A stretch of DNA of 64,000 nucleotides, taken from Orrella marina. GTDB taxonomy: Bacteria; Pseudomonadota; Gammaproteobacteria; Burkholderiales; Burkholderiaceae_B. Positions 63,944 to 64,000 of this stretch are shown here, in pieces. The notes below the pieces were generated by a model that was not told the origin of the DNA, did no database searches, and saw nothing but the letters and a program-made list of their open reading frames with translations. The stretch covers positions 3,162,001-3,226,000 of the forward strand of contig NZ_CP028901.1 of assembly GCF_003058465.1 (NCBI RefSeq). The letters run 5' to 3'. Position numbers and translations under genes: made by a program. Within the stretch, counting starts at the first letter, position 1, and each line of letters opens with the position of its first letter.

Positions 63944-64000
63944 ATGGTTGCCTGGAATCCAGAGTCGTGTTTCAGGCTGGCGGCCACGCAGCAGGAGCTT
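63944..64000 (+). CDS. Start of a further gene (cut by the window end)
   Basis: ATG with GGAG 6 nt upstream, open for 19 codons to the edge (MVAWNPESCFRLA...). Too short to identify. Confidence 0.4.
   Translation, partial: MVAWNPESCFRLAATQQEL

Overview
The window looks like a chromosome segment of a beta-proteobacterium, probably order Burkholderiales and plausibly an Alcaligenaceae-like genus. This is inferred from gene content only: a Bug-family (TctC) tricarboxylate receptor plus a second Bug remnant, a CaiB/BaiF CoA-transferase, a GlcG/HbpS-like protein, PPK2 and AtoE. No rRNA, tRNA or CRISPR array was seen. The first ~40 kb is accessory DNA; from ~40 kb onward it is mostly ordinary metabolic genes.

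0-21 kb is a defence-type island holding three different reverse transcriptases (RTs). (1) A retron-like pair on the minus strand: an RT followed by an ABC-type ATPase with a TOPRIM domain, with a hairpin-rich leader upstream of the RT (128-2640). (2) A retron-like set in which a phosphoribosyltransferase-like/winged-helix effector, split over two overlapping frames, precedes a structured leader and an RT (15468-18129). (3) A lone group-II-intron-like RT with a short coupled ORF and a partial tandem duplication upstream (19383-21169). Between them lie an argO/paiB/argP cluster, a four-gene operon of an MmeI/YeeA-like DNA methyltransferase, a HEPN-motif protein, an SF2 helicase and a GIY-YIG protein (6453-13804), and a PPP-type phosphatase. 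Two 776-bp copies of a small tyrosine recombinase gene, in inverted orientation and differing at one base that I could find, bracket 3.5-18.5 kb and make that segment potentially invertible.

21-40 kb is a mosaic of mobile DNA: a YajG-like lipoprotein, an IS3 transposase remnant, an IS1595-like zinc-ribbon ORF, a Tn7-like tnsA-tnsB-tnsC-tniQ module, chromate/metal genes (chrB-chrA, a His-rich secreted protein, a HupE/UreJ-family protein), and a complete IS21-family element with 6-bp target duplications but an amber codon in istA. It is followed by decaying genes (VOC protein, DUF1428, ECF42-like sigma factor, Rrf2 regulator, FAD oxidoreductase, HxlR), several broken by nonsense codons or by a second IS21 end.

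40-64 kb is mostly intact: a nucleoside deaminase, ankyrin protein, GlcG/HbpS-like protein, monooxygenase, CoA-transferase, solute-binding proteins, a GNAT pseudogene, CIA30 protein, PPK2, DUF2461, photolyase, a LysR regulator divergent from an acetyl-CoA hydrolase/CoA-transferase, a MazG-like pyrophosphohydrolase followed by a nuclease-DUF2075 helicase (a possible further defence pair), a PAS-GGDEF-EAL sensor, and an AtoE short-chain fatty acid transporter. All family names come from motifs read by eye; no database search was possible.
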